A DNA stretch of 64,000 nt from Liolophura sinensis (GCF_032854445.1 NC_088300.1:75011005-75075004), one strand, 5' to 3'. Numbered from the stretch's first letter, positions 46,092 to 58,735 are shown. Notes: generated by a model from the letters alone, not told the origin. A program made the numbers and translations.

Positions 46092-46157
46092 GCATGTAGG
46101 AAAACCCCGTGGTGCATGTAGGAAAACCCCATGGTGCATGTAGGAAAACCCCATGGT
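46092..46157. repeat. 22-bp tandem repeat, three copies
   Basis: gcatgtaggaaaacccc(a/g)tggt units start at 46092, 46114 and 46136. Confidence 0.9.
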
Positions 46158-47099
46158 GAACGTAACAACAACAGTGACAAAATATAAGATATTGAAAGTG
46201 TAATACATGCACAGCATAGCAGAACATGATATGGTATACTTTTAATGATGCGAAAACTGGAAACCCCAACCTATTCATTTTCATTTTGAGAAATACCTGA
46301 AACATTTCATACATGATATACTTCCGTTGTCTACAACTGTTTCCACATGCATCATCTGTCAGTTAAAAGTTTTTGGTTGGATTAATCGTATATTGGGCTT
46401 TCACTATGACCAAATATATGCTGCCATATATCATCTCAGCACAGTCTATACTCTAATAGCACATGTGTTCGTTCTATATCAGAACAATCTGGTTTCAGAT
46501 ATTAAGGCGTGGCATAATCCAGAAACTATTCATGCTGATAAACAAGTTTGAGGCGGATGTATTTATATATAAAGCAGTCCACTCCATGTTTTCTTTGTGG
46601 ACATGCGTAATGGAAATATACAAGGAAAAACCAAAGTTAATTGATACATGAGGAAGACACAATGCAAAACAACACCGTACTGTTTCATACTGATAGCCAC
46701 GTATCATTTATATTTATAAATACTTGTAATAACGCACGTTATACAAATCCATAGGGCTTAAGAAAAAGGGAATTACCAGACAATAGATAGTGATCACAGG
46801 TCTGTACAGTTAAATAAAACAGTGTTCCTAAAAATAAAATAAGTTGTACATTAATTTTGTTTACAGTCGATTTCTAAATAACTGATCATTAGCTCACTAT
46901 ATAAATATACAACAATCAAAAACAGAAACATACATGCACCTTCGTATAGAGCACATAGAAATACAGTATATCTTACTGGTACTCAAAAAGATCACAGACT
47001 CATGAAGTAAAGCGTTAGGATACTTGAAACGGTTGGTTAATATTTCTTAATACATAGTTTTCGTAAGGCCCAAGAGTCAGTTCGGAAATTAAGTCGCCT

Positions 47100-47270
47100 G
47101 CTGTGGTGACGTAAACGGTGATATAGCTGTCAACACAACTTTGTTGGGCAGAGCTCGAATCGGAAGCGCTGAACTGGTTCCGCTTTCCCATTATGTTCAT
47201 CGATGATTTCTAACCATTGGCCGGAAATTTGCATAAATATAGGGGAAATTGGAAAATAAATTCTCATTGT
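47100..47270. repeat. Dispersed duplicate, copy 2 (partner at 43984-44160)
   Basis: Same orientation and block order as copy 1, with scattered substitutions and small indels. Confidence 0.6.
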
Positions 47271-48648
47271 CTTGGCATGTCTTTCTTCATGCTCCTTTCA
47301 TGCTTTACCTTTTCACATATCCTTTAAAGACTACACAAAAATGAAGTGAGCATCAATCCGCACACTGTCGTCGCTGCACGCTATTCTCTAGTCTTTCATA
47401 CATCAGGAGACAGATCACTGAACTGCATCTGAAAATATTGCAATAATGTTTTTGGATTTTATTCTACTAAATTAAATACGCTTTGATTATTGATACAGGT
47501 CGTTATATGTGTCGCACAACTTCTTCCACACCTTTACATTCAGGTGTTAACTTAAAACTCTTGTGAACTTTGGTCTGCATGGTCGAAAATTCTAAAATAA
47601 AAGAGTTTTCAGGTCTGCAGGAGCTTAATTCCTTTATACGTTTTTCCCCGTTAAAGATGAAATCATGGGAATTACTGATGGTTTCCAATATTACAGATTA
47701 GAATTTAGCAGTGTTTATTGTTGTTCTTTGTAAATCATTGGTGAGTTTATTCCACAATACTTCATGGTCCTTGGTGAAAGACGGATCAAGTGATAACTTG
47801 TGCTCTAGAGTTATCCCCCATTTTTAGGGGTTTTACCAAGTAAGAATACTCGATGGCCACATGTATGCCTTTGTTATATTTTAACAACTGCAGAAGGTCA
47901 AACCTACTTGTTTTGTAAGGGTGCAAGGAATGGACGATTACTCACACTACTGTAAAGCACGTTTGATGGATACCGTTCGATTATCTGTTATATTCCTGAC
48001 AGGCGGATATATGTATATAATCGCAGATGTCAGATCCAATAAAGTGTAATGGCCACTGTCGCCTTAAGTATGTTCCATTCCATTGGTTGGCCTATTAGGC
48101 CTACACCGATTGATCACTGCCCGGGGCAGCTGGTTTGTAACATTCCTTTTTTCTTTCCGTCATAATTAAAAACTCTTCACTGCTTCTGCTTACAAGAATC
48201 TGTCGTAATTTCTTATTTCATATACTTTCTTAGTTCTTTGGTCATTTGTGCTGAATGTTGTTTTGAAAAATTTGTCCTTTGGTTATTGAACCGGAGAGTC
48301 CACTGTCGTTGACGAGTGATATACTAATGTCTGTTTCAACTCGCATTCTGTATTTTATAGGAAACCAAGTCTCCACTGAAAGCGACAAAACACATTTTGC
48401 ATTCACTAAATGTTTTTTCTATTATCTAGCTCAACATTCTAATCAAACTGAGACTACACGCAGGCGTGAGACTCGAACAACGTTGAGAGTGCTAATTTCC
48501 TATGCACCACTAGGCGTATAACAACTTCACTATGAAGCCAGTCGGGTATGGCTCGTGTGTGAAGTGTTGAATCATGTGTATCTTAGGCTTACGAACTGTA
48601 CATGGATTGTATAACCGTCTCAAACACAGAATCGTCATGTATATCAAT

Positions 48649-49880
48649 GATTGATTGATTGATTGATTGATTTTATAACCATGCAATAATAAATATATAC
48701 ATTGGATTTTAAGCCATCAACAAAATACAGACACAATGTGATAACAATATGGTGGGAATAAAGCTCAGGTTGAGCTTGTTCTATCCCCTATATAAGTAAT
48801 AACAGAATTGGAGGAGTGAGACTGACATTTTAGTTTGTGTCTAAATACTTTTTTCTTTCTAAATATATATGAATTTATTTTACCTCAACTATGCCCAAAT
48901 TGTGTAATGTTAGACTGAAGATTTCAGCTTAGGAATTTAAAAAGATTTTAATAAAGATTGAAATTGCGATTAAGAACAAACTGACCTTAGTGTTAATGGA
49001 GGCTTAATCCATTCCCTAGGCCCGGAAATTCTGAATAAATAATATGATAGGTTTGTATTATACAATGGTTTGTAGAAGGCCAGATGTCTATCTCGCGTGT
49101 GATACGGATTTAAAATTTCTTGTTTGATTAAACAGGGCTTTAAACCTGCAGGAATAGTGTCTGTGGAATAAAAGTAAATTTGAGTTTGTAACAGAGTAGA
49201 AAATATAGTTCGGCAAGGGGTAAGATTTTCAGTTCCCAAAAAAGCGGTTGGGTATTGCAAAGGCGGCCTGATAAAGTAATTGTTCTTATTGCCCTTTATT
49301 GAAGTATGTACAAGGGCTTGAGATGTGTCTGATATGTGTTTCTCCATAATATATTGCCGTATAGTAGATATGGATAAATAAGTAACAAAGGATTAGGAGG
49401 ATCTTTTTATTTACAGAGTGTTTAATGTGTGAAATAAGGCCCATATTTCTCGACAGTTTGGAACATAAGTAGCTTACATGAACAGTCCAGGTCAGTTTCT
49501 CAGGGACAAATAAACAAAGAAATTTTATTTTATCAACTTTTTCAATTTCGTTTCCAGAGGGAACCGAACTGGGAATAGCAGTTAGTTTCTTGTTAATGGG
49601 TTTTATTAACACATATTTGGTTTTGGATGTATTCAGAAATAACCGGTTGGCCAGAAGCCACGTATAAATTTTTCAAACTCGACATTTATGACAGAAATCA
49701 CTTGAGTTTCTTCATCGTTGGAGTAAATGCAACTTGTATCATCTGCAAATAGAGTAAGATCCAGGAGGTTTGATGCTCTAATGATGTTATTCATGTAGAG
49801 TAGAAATAAAGTCGGGCGGAGAATAGATCACTGTGGGACACCACAAGTGATGGTAGCTGGGTTAGATTGGGTTCTGGGGA
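48649..49880 (-). pseudogene. Non-LTR retrotransposon (LINE) remnant, 3' part of reverse transcriptase
   Basis: Read on the minus strand from about 49880, fragments match a LINE reverse transcriptase in order: a GVPQ segment followed by an in-frame stop where the conserved Gly is expected, LFLLYMNNI, LFADDTS with the catalytic Asp pair, then the thumb-type segment KIKFLCLFVPEKLTWTVHVS and CSKLSRNMGLISHIKH, and finally RNRHLAF.. NLSYYLFRISGPREW-like C-terminal sequence. The frame is broken by stops and shifts, so it is inactive. A roughly 300-bp 3' UTR ends in (ATCA)n at 48649-48672, the type of tail seen in CR1/L2/Jockey-like elements. Endonuclease and 5' parts are missing. Confidence 0.85.
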
Positions 49881-52065
49881 CTTAATGGAGCCAGTAATTT
49901 CATTGATCAATCACTAATAGATGTACAAAATAACATTAAAGGTGTATAAAGTATAAATTTATATCACAGAAGATGTGGAAGAAATGTTAGCACCAAAACT
50001 TGGACCCTCATGGAAGAAGGTTGAGGGGAATCATCAACAGACAATGTCTGACCAGCCTCATTCTCTGTCATCGTTATTGACACTTATCTCAAGGATTTTC
50101 CGCTATCTGTTCGTGTCGACAAAACACCAACATTCTTAAAAGCATTGCTTATTGATGTTTTTTTGATGTTACATCAAAGAAGGAACTTCAAACCTTGAGA
50201 ATTTATGTCCGTCTAGCTCAGCGCAATCGTTAAGCAAAAAATATACACACGTTTATAAGACAAGCAATGATTGGCTGGAAAATAACCTGGCGGAAGTATG
50301 CTCATGCCGAACAATGTCATTACAGAGTGAAAAAGAGGGGATTACGAAGGCTACAGTTAAGGATTATACTCTCTGGTAACAGGATGATGGTTATAACGTC
50401 TTTTCCAAATAACACGACAGAAGTAGAAGCTTAGACAGATTCATAACTTATAACCATACAGACGTCTGCTGTTATAAAGAGCAATGTCATTCCCTTGTAT
50501 TAACCACATTCTACATGAATAGCTAGGAGAATTTCTTGAAATCACCTCCAATACTAACTTATGATCTGAACAAAACTTGAAACTTTACTGAAACTTTTCG
50601 ACAGTGACTTTTGATTTAACTTCGATTTCACGTGCTCATGTGCTTCGGTGTAATGTTTGAACTTCACCGCCCATGGTAGGATTCTATAGGAACCTGGAGT
50701 TTTGGTTTTCATTTAACAAGGCAAAGTTTCAGTCGAATACTTCTCCAACGCTCGGATTCCGTGGGATTATTGTTCATACGTACTCTACCAAATATTCCAA
50801 TAAATAATCTCTTGAATTTGTTGCCGTGCACAGCTCAGCGTCCTGGACCCCCAGCTGCCCTCACCCCCAAACTGACCTCCCGCCAGGCTTTCGCCTCACC
50901 CCCTCTCCTCACTTGGTCCGTTACTCTCACTGTTTTGACCCTAACTTTCGATGTATTTAGCACTATGTACTTTATTTATAGTGTATTACATCCAAGTCAC
51001 TTTTATCTGACGTAAATTGGTAATACTCAAGACCAGAAGAGCGTGTATTACCTCAGTTCTATCGGTCTTAAGAAAGTAAGGTCAGTCGGGTTTTATACGT
51101 TCATCAAGTGAATGTGAATGTGTGGAAGCAGGATAAGATTGCGTCAGATGTAGATCAGACTACATGTCATCACTCGCCCGAGGCATTCTATAAGGAAATG
51201 GCCACGTATTTACTCACCGTAACTTAACCCATCAGCTGAGTCTTCCAGCAGAAGTAAATGAAGTCTGCACGGCTTTATTATCCAGACAAACAATAACTTT
51301 GTCATTATTAGCCCTTACCAATCAGCTTTAAGCTGTTAATCCGCGTCCTAATAAAATTAAGTACATTATCTGTCACATTGTAAAATAAAAGGAAGTGTCG
51401 TGAGTGTGACAGTAGTTAGTCAGCAGACTTTGGAGTTTTTATGTAGACGCATTCATGTACTCTTCTGCTTATCCATGGGCTGTTGTTACGGTGTTAGTGA
51501 AGTTTCTGTGATATAAAGGTGAGCGGAAGGATGTAAGCAGTATGGGGAGCTGAAATGGAGGTAAGGGTATTAATAGTCTTTAGAGCGTAAAGAGTGTGAA
51601 TGTGAAAAGCATGAGGTAATATGACAGCCAGAGATGTCACAACTACCAGCGCTACCTCTTTATAGAACCTTTATGTTGAAATGATATAGTATGCCTGTTG
51701 TGTTTAACAGAATAATCCGTTGCAATAACAGAATACATTCTGGCATCACTCAGACAACAAACTTTCTGTTAAAATTAACAGATTATTTCTTTCAGTGTAT
51801 ATGTTCACTCTTCATTTCTGTATTTCCGAAGAACAAGTAGCATCGTTGACTACTGACAGGAATTTGTTTTGTGCTGTTATTCAAAATACCTGAATTCTCC
51901 ATGTTTCTATGTTCCATTTGTGTTTGGTGAAAATCTAAAGGATATTGTACATAATATTTTGTTTGGTTTCTTCGCTTTGATCCGAATGCTTTATTCATTT
52001 TGATCCCTGATATAATCTCACATGTAATATTTATGTTAATACGTTCAGTGTAGATGTTATGCTTA

Positions 52066-52112
52066 TATATTCTTGAGTACGGCGTAAAACACCAATCAAA
52101 TAAATAAATAAA
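52066..52112 (+). mobile_element. SINE-A tail fragment
   Basis: Only the terminal ~47 bp (attcttgagtacggcgtaaa, then the (aaat)n tail), about 130 bp upstream of the first GPCR start codon. Confidence 0.85.
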
Positions 52113-52241
52113 ATATCATGCAGCATATTTTGCATACGTTATTTTTTATTTTCATCGACAGGAACGACTGTAGGAAACCCTAGTCGAAGATATTCTGCTG
52201 TGACCTTCGGAGAGGTAGGAGGGGACATTTTGAAATTGACG

Positions 52242-53291
52242 ATGTCTGAGTTGTGGAATAGCAGTGAAGTCTTAGGAGTATTTACAACCATGATTCCATT
52301 TTCTGTCCATGACGAGGGCCTGATCAGCCAATCCACAAAGCAGACTGTGGAGTTCGCCCTCGTGACAGTATTCCTTCCCATGATTCTCCTGCTTGGCTGT
52401 CTTGGAAATGGCGCCGTTCTGAGAACTTTATGGAATCAGAAACCTCGGCAGTCGCTCACTGTCTACCTGCTGAGTCTGAGTGTGAATGACACAGTCGTTG
52501 TCCTAGCCTACGCTGCACACTGGATTATAAACATCGTGTGTTTGTATGATCCGGAGTGGGGCAATAAGATCACGGCAGCCATGACAGTTCCGGTGTATCT
52601 GTTTCTGCTGACGGCAGCCCAACGGGTGACTGGCGTCCTAACATCACTGCTGACTATGGAGAGAGTGCTAGCAGTCACCTGTCCTCTCACTGTTAAATCT
52701 CTCCTCCTCAGCAGACACCCCCGTAAGATCGTAACCGCGGTATACCTGTTCTGCTATTTGTACATGGTGCCTAACTGGTTCCGGTATAACGTGAGCTTGG
52801 TAGTCGCGCCCTCTCGGAATGCTTCTTATGTTTTCTACAATCTGACGAAGTTTGCTAGGACGACCGACTTTTACAGGTACTATGGGCTGCTGGCACACAT
52901 TCTTATGTCCATTATCCCAATGATTGTTGTGCTCTGCGGTAACCTCACAATCATCATCACGATGAAAAGGCGAAAGAATTTCCAAGATACTATCATGTTT
53001 AAGAAATCTGAAGAACACAAAGTTACCACTTTATTACTCTGCGTCTCCTTCATCTTCCTTATATGCACAATACCTGGTACATGTGTTTTGATCGTCACAA
53101 AATATAACACGGATTTCGGGCTGACGGGAAGAGAGCGACATCTTTTTGATGTTCTATTGACGATCTCTTTCATTTTGGTTGCGCTTAATTCATCTGTTAA
53201 TTTCATAGTGTATATGATATGCAGTTCACGGTTTCGAAAAACTTTTACTGAGACCTGGCGTTGTTGTCAAATACAAAAAATTATACAATAG
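52242..53291 (+). CDS. Class A GPCR, FMRFamide-receptor-like (GPCR-1)
   Basis: 349 residues from the first in-frame ATG, all in one exon; a plausible acceptor (ttttcatcgacag/gaacg, exon from 52162) suggests a 5' UTR intron. Seven hydrophobic segments are visible. Landmarks: GCLGN (N56) in TM1, SVND (D83) in TM2, MERVLAV (140-142 in place of DRY) at the end of TM3, CTIPG in TM6 without the usual Trp, and NSSVNFIVY in TM7, i.e. N-F-x-x-Y in place of N-P-x-x-Y. N-glycosylation sequons occur in the N-terminus (NSS) and ECL2 (NAS, NLT). No Cys is present at the top of TM3 or in ECL2. Ligand unknown; peptide-receptor-like by overall similarity. The short C-tail has CC (341-342), a possible palmitoylation site. 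AATAAA at 53543-53548 may be its polyadenylation signal. Confidence 0.87.
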   Translation: MSELWNSSEVLGVFTTMIPFSVHDEGLISQSTKQTVEFALVTVFLPMILLLGCLGNGAVLRTLWNQKPRQSLTVYLLSLSVNDTVVVLAYAAHWIINIVCLYDPEWGNKITAAMTVPVYLFLLTAAQRVTGVLTSLLTMERVLAVTCPLTVKSLLLSRHPRKIVTAVYLFCYLYMVPNWFRYNVSLVVAPSRNASYVFYNLTKFARTTDFYRYYGLLAHILMSIIPMIVVLCGNLTIIITMKRRKNFQDTIMFKKSEEHKVTTLLLCVSFIFLICTIPGTCVLIVTKYNTDFGLTGRERHLFDVLLTISFILVALNSSVNFIVYMICSSRFRKTFTETWRCCQIQKIIQ

Positions 53292-56083
53292 GAAGGTAGA
53301 TAAGCCTGGCAAACTTACTTCTAGACAAACTTCTTTTTCGTAAACGTACTGATCCTGTCCATTAATTTACAAGAAGGCTATTGTAAATTACATTTCATGG
53401 GCTCTAGTATGAACAAGAAACTACTGAAAGTTCAGTCATCTATGACTTTAATCCATAGTATCTCACCATCTATAAGCTGCGGTGTGAACAGGTGTAAGCT
53501 AGTCAAACTCCTTGTTTCAATTATATAAACCCAAAGAGAGATAATAAAACCATTCAAAATGAAAGGTGCTACGGTATTTATTTATGTTTTTATTTTTGTT
53601 TTGCTTTTTTGTTTGTTTTTTTTTTTTGGGGGGGGGGGGTGTTTTTTTTTTGTTTTTTTTTTTTAAAGAACATGTTACATGGATTTTCCTAGGGTGTATA
53701 CACACATTTACTGTTAAGCAACATAATTAATTTTGCTCTGTGAGTTACATATGGATGAAATGTAAAGATCCTTCATTCCTTCTTCCTATAGTCGATGTAA
53801 ATATCAGCGACAACAATTACAGTTCTGTGCAGATTATTTTGTTTCATCTCCATGATGGCTTCCCTTGCCATCTTCAGTTAGTTTGTTGTTTATTTCTTTG
53901 TATGAAAAAGTAATTCTGTTCTACAATTTCCTGGCAAAAGTTTGATGTGAGTTCAGTTGTACATCATAGTGCCTGAGGTAGAGAGGAAGCGGAGTTGATG
54001 TCTCACAAAGCCCTTCCTACTAGCTGTGTGTTGAAGGCGTATCTGTTCACTGGCATTTCCTGAAAACGTTTGTGTTGATCTATTAATGTCATAATAACTA
54101 GGATGTTTTTTCTTCTGAATCAGAGTTCAATCGTTGTCTATAAACCTTCTCATACAAGCCGGTAAGATTAGTTGATATTGTCTCCATTTTCACTTTCCAT
54201 CACACACGTTTCAGTATCAGGGATAACGCCCATGTGTGAGTGTCAAGTTTTCTCACAGGAACAAAGGGTTAGGACCTACTGGCCCAACGCATGGTATGCG
54301 TATCGTGCTCTTAACGCCCTGCTTTGGTTAGCAGCAGTAGGATTGTAACACGGTTACACTTACGTGACATAAATGATCCACAAAGTGACGAAATGACAAA
54401 AGAAGAAAGCTATTAAACGAAGAATAATTTTTCATTGGTAGGCCTATGTGGCAACAAACACTGGGTTATAACACTCTATCCTTCACTGTACATTTGAACT
54501 TTTGAATTTCTGCTGACAATCCAATCTAGTGAAACTCTGTGCATGGATCCAGGGATAAAAACCTACTATAAAACACAGATCTAGAATTCCAATATCTTTT
54601 GTATAAATAAAGCACCCATACCATAGCATACAGGCAGACCTTGTCTTCTTTGACATATGAACTTATCAAATGATATGTCTCTGCCAGAATATTTTAAAAG
54701 ATTGCCTTCAAACGAAGCGAAGTAAAGCCTCCTTCCCAGCATTGAATTCGTGAAGATATTTAGAGCAAGATGTCTACACATAAACTTCCTGGTTGCGATG
54801 ACACTGAAATAATACTTTGTATGAAATAAACCATTCCCTTTGTTCCAAAATATATTCCACAAAAATGCTTGTCCTAGGTAACATAAACATGGTGCGCGAG
54901 TGTTTATAGCCTACACAGTCGGCCCTTTGAGTCGAGACATACATGCTAAAACAAGTGAACATTTGAGCGCTGAAGAGAAAAATGACGAGTAGACTGTCAT
55001 TACTTGAGAGGAATTTAAAATACAGCAAGTCCGTCTACATGGTGTTAAATCGGCATCTAAATCTGCGGTAGTACATAATGACTCTTGTGTGACCGGGGTA
55101 ATCTTCTGACGTAAAGTTAGCGGTGACCACGTGATTACACGTACCGCTCATGACGCAAATGGCTGCACATTTGCCATTTTAATCAGGTTATTTGACTTTC
55201 TAATGACGATTTTGATCTTGAGAAATAACTACCGATTGTTTCTCCTTGATACTAGCCCATTTTCAGCATATCTTTCCTTCATCCATATTGGGATGATTTG
55301 CACCACGTACCTCATTGCGCGCACAGTTAGTTGACTTCATACTCCACAGAAACTTGCAGTTTTCTCAGAATGCTTAAATTCGGTTACATGCAATTATAGG
55401 CATCCCGTTTATCTTAATTTACTGCGATTCACTCTAAATACCTAATAATCACATAACAACTACACTTCAAGCTGGGAGACCGTGGGATTAATTTATTTAT
55501 ATTTTCAACGAAACAATACAAGAGATATGCAAGACATTCATTTCATGCTGTCTTCATTGTGCGTTGGCATATATGTCACCTGTACCCCACATACATGTAG
55601 TAATGACGTGTGTTAAATTCACAGGAAATGACGTCAGAGCACTTCACATCCCTAGTAGAATATGACACACGCAATGGACAATGGCGGCTATTAACATGGC
55701 AATCCGTGTCACTGCACAAGTAAGAAACCGATAGTCATAGAAGGCACGAAATGTACACAACACATGACATTTACAGTATCAACAACTCCCATTAATATGA
55801 TTTAAAAGTTGGACATTCTTCCGGTCTAAAATTTAAGAAAACCAACAAGGCGCCAAAGAAGACCCTGATTTCGATAGTGAAAGTGTCACTTCCACACAGA
55901 ACAAAATACTGAGTGTACAATGTTTACATGACGCGTACAGTTTTCCAAACTACATGTAGGAATCACAAGTTTGTTTGTTGAAATGTAGACTTTACCTTCG
56001 AACAGTATATACACATTCATTGTCATTTCCAGTTAACAGTTAACATCAAACTAACATTGATTTAATCAAAGAAGTGTCTTGTC
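53292..56083. other. Interval between convergent GPCR genes
   Basis: Likely contains both 3' UTRs. The only notable structure is a homopolymer-rich tract at 53590-53665 (T runs, a 12-13 G run, T runs). No additional gene is seen in 53700-56080. Confidence 0.55.
53590..53665. repeat. T-rich tract with a long G run
   Basis: T runs flank an uninterrupted run of about 13 G at 53627-53639. It is low-complexity sequence with G-quadruplex or triplex potential, and the exact length is prone to sequencing error. Confidence 0.85.
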
Positions 56084-57466
56084 CTACTGGAGGCCATTCT
56101 GTGAGATGGAATTCATTCTCAGAGATTGTTCACCGAACAGTTTAGCTTGTTGATGTTCCAAAAGCTCGCGACCAGAAGACAACTTCTCCATTTTCCCGCG
56201 CTCTGCCATGGCGAAGTCCAGGGAGCGGCGATAAAGAGGCCTCTCAGAATTCAGCAGCATCTTGATATGCCCGCTCTTATCTCCCAGACTCCCCACACTA
56301 GAAACACTACTGCGGGTCTTCCCGCCGTAACTGCTCAACAGAGTTATCCTTGTCTCAGGGTTGCTCATCATGCTGCTAGTTGAAAATTGGTGCCGTTTTC
56401 TGAACAGTGGTATGTACTGATGTCCGGGTATGTCGTTTGCTTTCCCTCGCAAAGTTTTCGGGTAGCAGAATATTTCCTTGTACGTCTGCCAGAACTTCTG
56501 ACTGAGAGCCATATAGATGACAAAGTTGATAGAAGAATTCACGGTTTCCAAAAAGAAGGCCACGTAAGAGACGCAGTGGTACAAGTTTCGGGCTCTGCCA
56601 AATCTAGAGTACTCTGTCCAGATCTGGGAAATAAAGCTGCTGACTGCCCCTGGCAGGATACAAACGACAAAGACACAAGACACGAACAGAAGCATAACCG
56701 TTATGCGATTCTGCTCACAACTACCATTTTGTGGACATGTTTGACTTAACGTTCGTCTAACGCTCCAGGTCTTGCGAATCGCCACAGCAATCATAGAATT
56801 CAAACCCAGAATGAGTAGTAAGGGTAAAATCCTGAACACAACATTTAGGATGTTGCCATAGAATGTGTAAAACATTTCATTTTGACCAAATTCGGTTTTG
56901 TTTAGTATAAGCATGGTTCTGTTCGTACCTGGTGCCCTCACGGATATAACGTGATATTTTAGGGCAAGTGGAATAAAAACTAAGATAGTGATGACATAAA
57001 TGGATGCTATTCCTATGTGAGCATGCCTCTTGATGCACAGCTGTCTGGCCTTGATGGGGCGATAAACGGCAATAAATCGCTCAATGCTCAACATTGTCGT
57101 TAAAAGGGACGTAATTCTGGCCGTCACCACGCTGCCATAAGCCCCAAAGAAAGGGTAGACGGTGATCCTGAGAGCACGGCCTCGCAGTGGATCGTAGCTG
57201 GAAATGATGGTGATTCCGGCAAACAGTAAGCTGTGCAGGAGAACGAGTATATCCGAGACAGCCAGCGCCGCCAGACAAGAGTTTGTGGAATTCCTCATCT
57301 TATGGTGCACCAGTACAACCAGGCTTAGAAAGTTTCCCAGACAGCCAAATATGGAGAAGGCAGGAATGAGAACATTGGCAAAGGCGGATGTTACTCTGTT
57401 GAGACTATCGTCAGACACGTACAAATAAGGTGCCTCAGGCGCGTCATTTTCCGTCAAGTTTGTCAT
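56084..57466 (-). CDS. Class A GPCR, FMRFamide-receptor-like (GPCR-2)
   Basis: 460 residues from ATG at 57466-57464. A strong acceptor (tttgctttcag/cgctcc, exon from 57520) precedes it, so at least one 5' UTR exon lies upstream, and a four-codon upstream ORF (ATG near 57506) sits between acceptor and start. Landmarks: NLT sequon near the N-terminus, GCLGN (N45), AVSD (D72), IERFIAV (129-131 in place of DRY), a third intracellular loop with NGSC, CILPG in TM6 and NSSINFVIY in TM7 (N-F-x-x-Y). The long Ser/Arg-rich C-tail (about 335-460) is suited to kinase/arrestin regulation. Residue choice in TM3, TM7 and the YDP ECL1 segment matches GPCR-1, indicating paralogy. As in GPCR-1, no TM3-top or ECL2 cysteine exists. 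Ligand unknown. Confidence 0.9.
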   Translation of the reverse strand: MTNLTENDAPEAPYLYVSDDSLNRVTSAFANVLIPAFSIFGCLGNFLSLVVLVHHKMRNSTNSCLAALAVSDILVLLHSLLFAGITIISSYDPLRGRALRITVYPFFGAYGSVVTARITSLLTTMLSIERFIAVYRPIKARQLCIKRHAHIGIASIYVITILVFIPLALKYHVISVRAPGTNRTMLILNKTEFGQNEMFYTFYGNILNVVFRILPLLLILGLNSMIAVAIRKTWSVRRTLSQTCPQNGSCEQNRITVMLLFVSCVFVVCILPGAVSSFISQIWTEYSRFGRARNLYHCVSYVAFFLETVNSSINFVIYMALSQKFWQTYKEIFCYPKTLRGKANDIPGHQYIPLFRKRHQFSTSSMMSNPETRITLLSSYGGKTRSSVSSVGSLGDKSGHIKMLLNSERPLYRRSLDFAMAERGKMEKLSSGRELLEHQQAKLFGEQSLRMNSISQNGLQ

Positions 57467-57520
57467 TTCGCTGATCTCTAGTGACAAGATCAGTGACGAT
57501 TCATCGTAAATTCTGGAGCG

Positions 57521-58735
57521 CTGAAAGCAAAAAAAAAAGTACAAGTGACGAATTAATACCTGTAGTCTACTGTAACAATTCCATACGCATACTTAAGATA
57601 ATGTACAACAATTACCTGTGACAACTTCGAGAGTCTGTACATAACACCAATTTTTTCTCCTCTGTTTGAAGAGGTTAGAATATATATACCACCTTCCTAC
57701 TGAACACGTGCGACTGAAAAGTCTCTTAGATTATATGTATCTAAGATATTAGCTATGCAGTTATGCCTGGCGTCCTAACATCCAATCGTAAGCTCACACT
57801 GTCACCTAGCAACAATCGTTCGTCATGCCACCAAATCCAGTTAAGAGGTTTGACACGTTTTCTGCTACTATACAAGGTTTAGTAACTCTACACTGTGGAA
57901 CCTTGCCTGATGTCATCAGGTCGTTGAGCTCCGCAAATAGCAAACCAGTCGTTCTGACGGTTGCTTTAAGCTTTCAACAGCTCTGGGAATACGTCGTCCT
58001 TCATTCTGTCAGCCAGCGTCGCCCATCATTGCCTCATCATCATCCGCCAATGTTTCAGGATATAAACTACAGACGTATCAATGTCAATTGCTAACAAACA
58101 TTCTGCGAGAAACAACCATGCCATTGCCGCCCGCTTATCGGCGACTCGAATATCCCTTTCTCTCATGAAGACATAATGAAAATGAGTGATGAAAAACGGA
58201 TAAACAGTTGTAGCACAACGAGATGATGGAGAGAGCAAAGGTACTGGGCACTTCCGCTACAGTCCTAAGACCTTTCAGGCGATCATAAAACAGACTATCA
58301 TTAGAGTCTATGATGACCGTTGAAAACAAAGACGTGCTGTGCCCCATTAGATAGAATTTCAGAGGTGAAACCAATTGGAAAAGTTAAAGAGCACAACATA
58401 ATTTAAAATCCTTCTATGGGATATATACAGTCCCAGTGGAAGATCTGAGTGTCTTTTGGGTCTTCTGGTTTCTCCGCTAACACCCATTCCTTATCTGCAT
58501 AATTTTCCCATTGATAACAAATATAATAACAAAAAACACGGAAAAAAGCAAGGACGTGGCATGGGTTTCACAACCATATACGTTGGGTTTCGATTCTAAT
58601 TACACCTTTAAATATTTCCCTCGCACCACCCGAGATTTTTTCACAAATATGACTGTCAGGAGTGAAGGTAGCCGGCGCCCTTTGTTGGATACCAGACAAA
58701 CCTCCCGACTTACAAGCGCATCTTAGATGGATGGA
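57521..58735. other. Upstream flank of GPCR-2 up to satellite
   Basis: No coding sequence recognised. It must include an upstream, non-coding first exon and promoter for GPCR-2, but I could not locate them. Confidence 0.5.

Larger units (their letters stand above)
32171..52241. other. Twenty-kilobase gene-poor, repeat-rich interval
   Basis: No convincing gene was found. It contains the 3' flank of the deacetylase gene, several minisatellites, SINE-A fragments, a MITE-like foldback element, a decayed LINE, one candidate orphan exon (36685-36740) and homopolymer runs (T at about 33677-33702 and 32386-32416). The stretches 41000-42080, 44170-46080 and 49900-52060 show only AT-rich unique sequence. 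Confidence 0.55.

Noticed and set aside
49286-49612. Minus-strand 108-codon frame as a host gene
   Set aside because: Sequence is the thumb-side part of a LINE reverse transcriptase, flanked by other pieces of the same domain in other frames.
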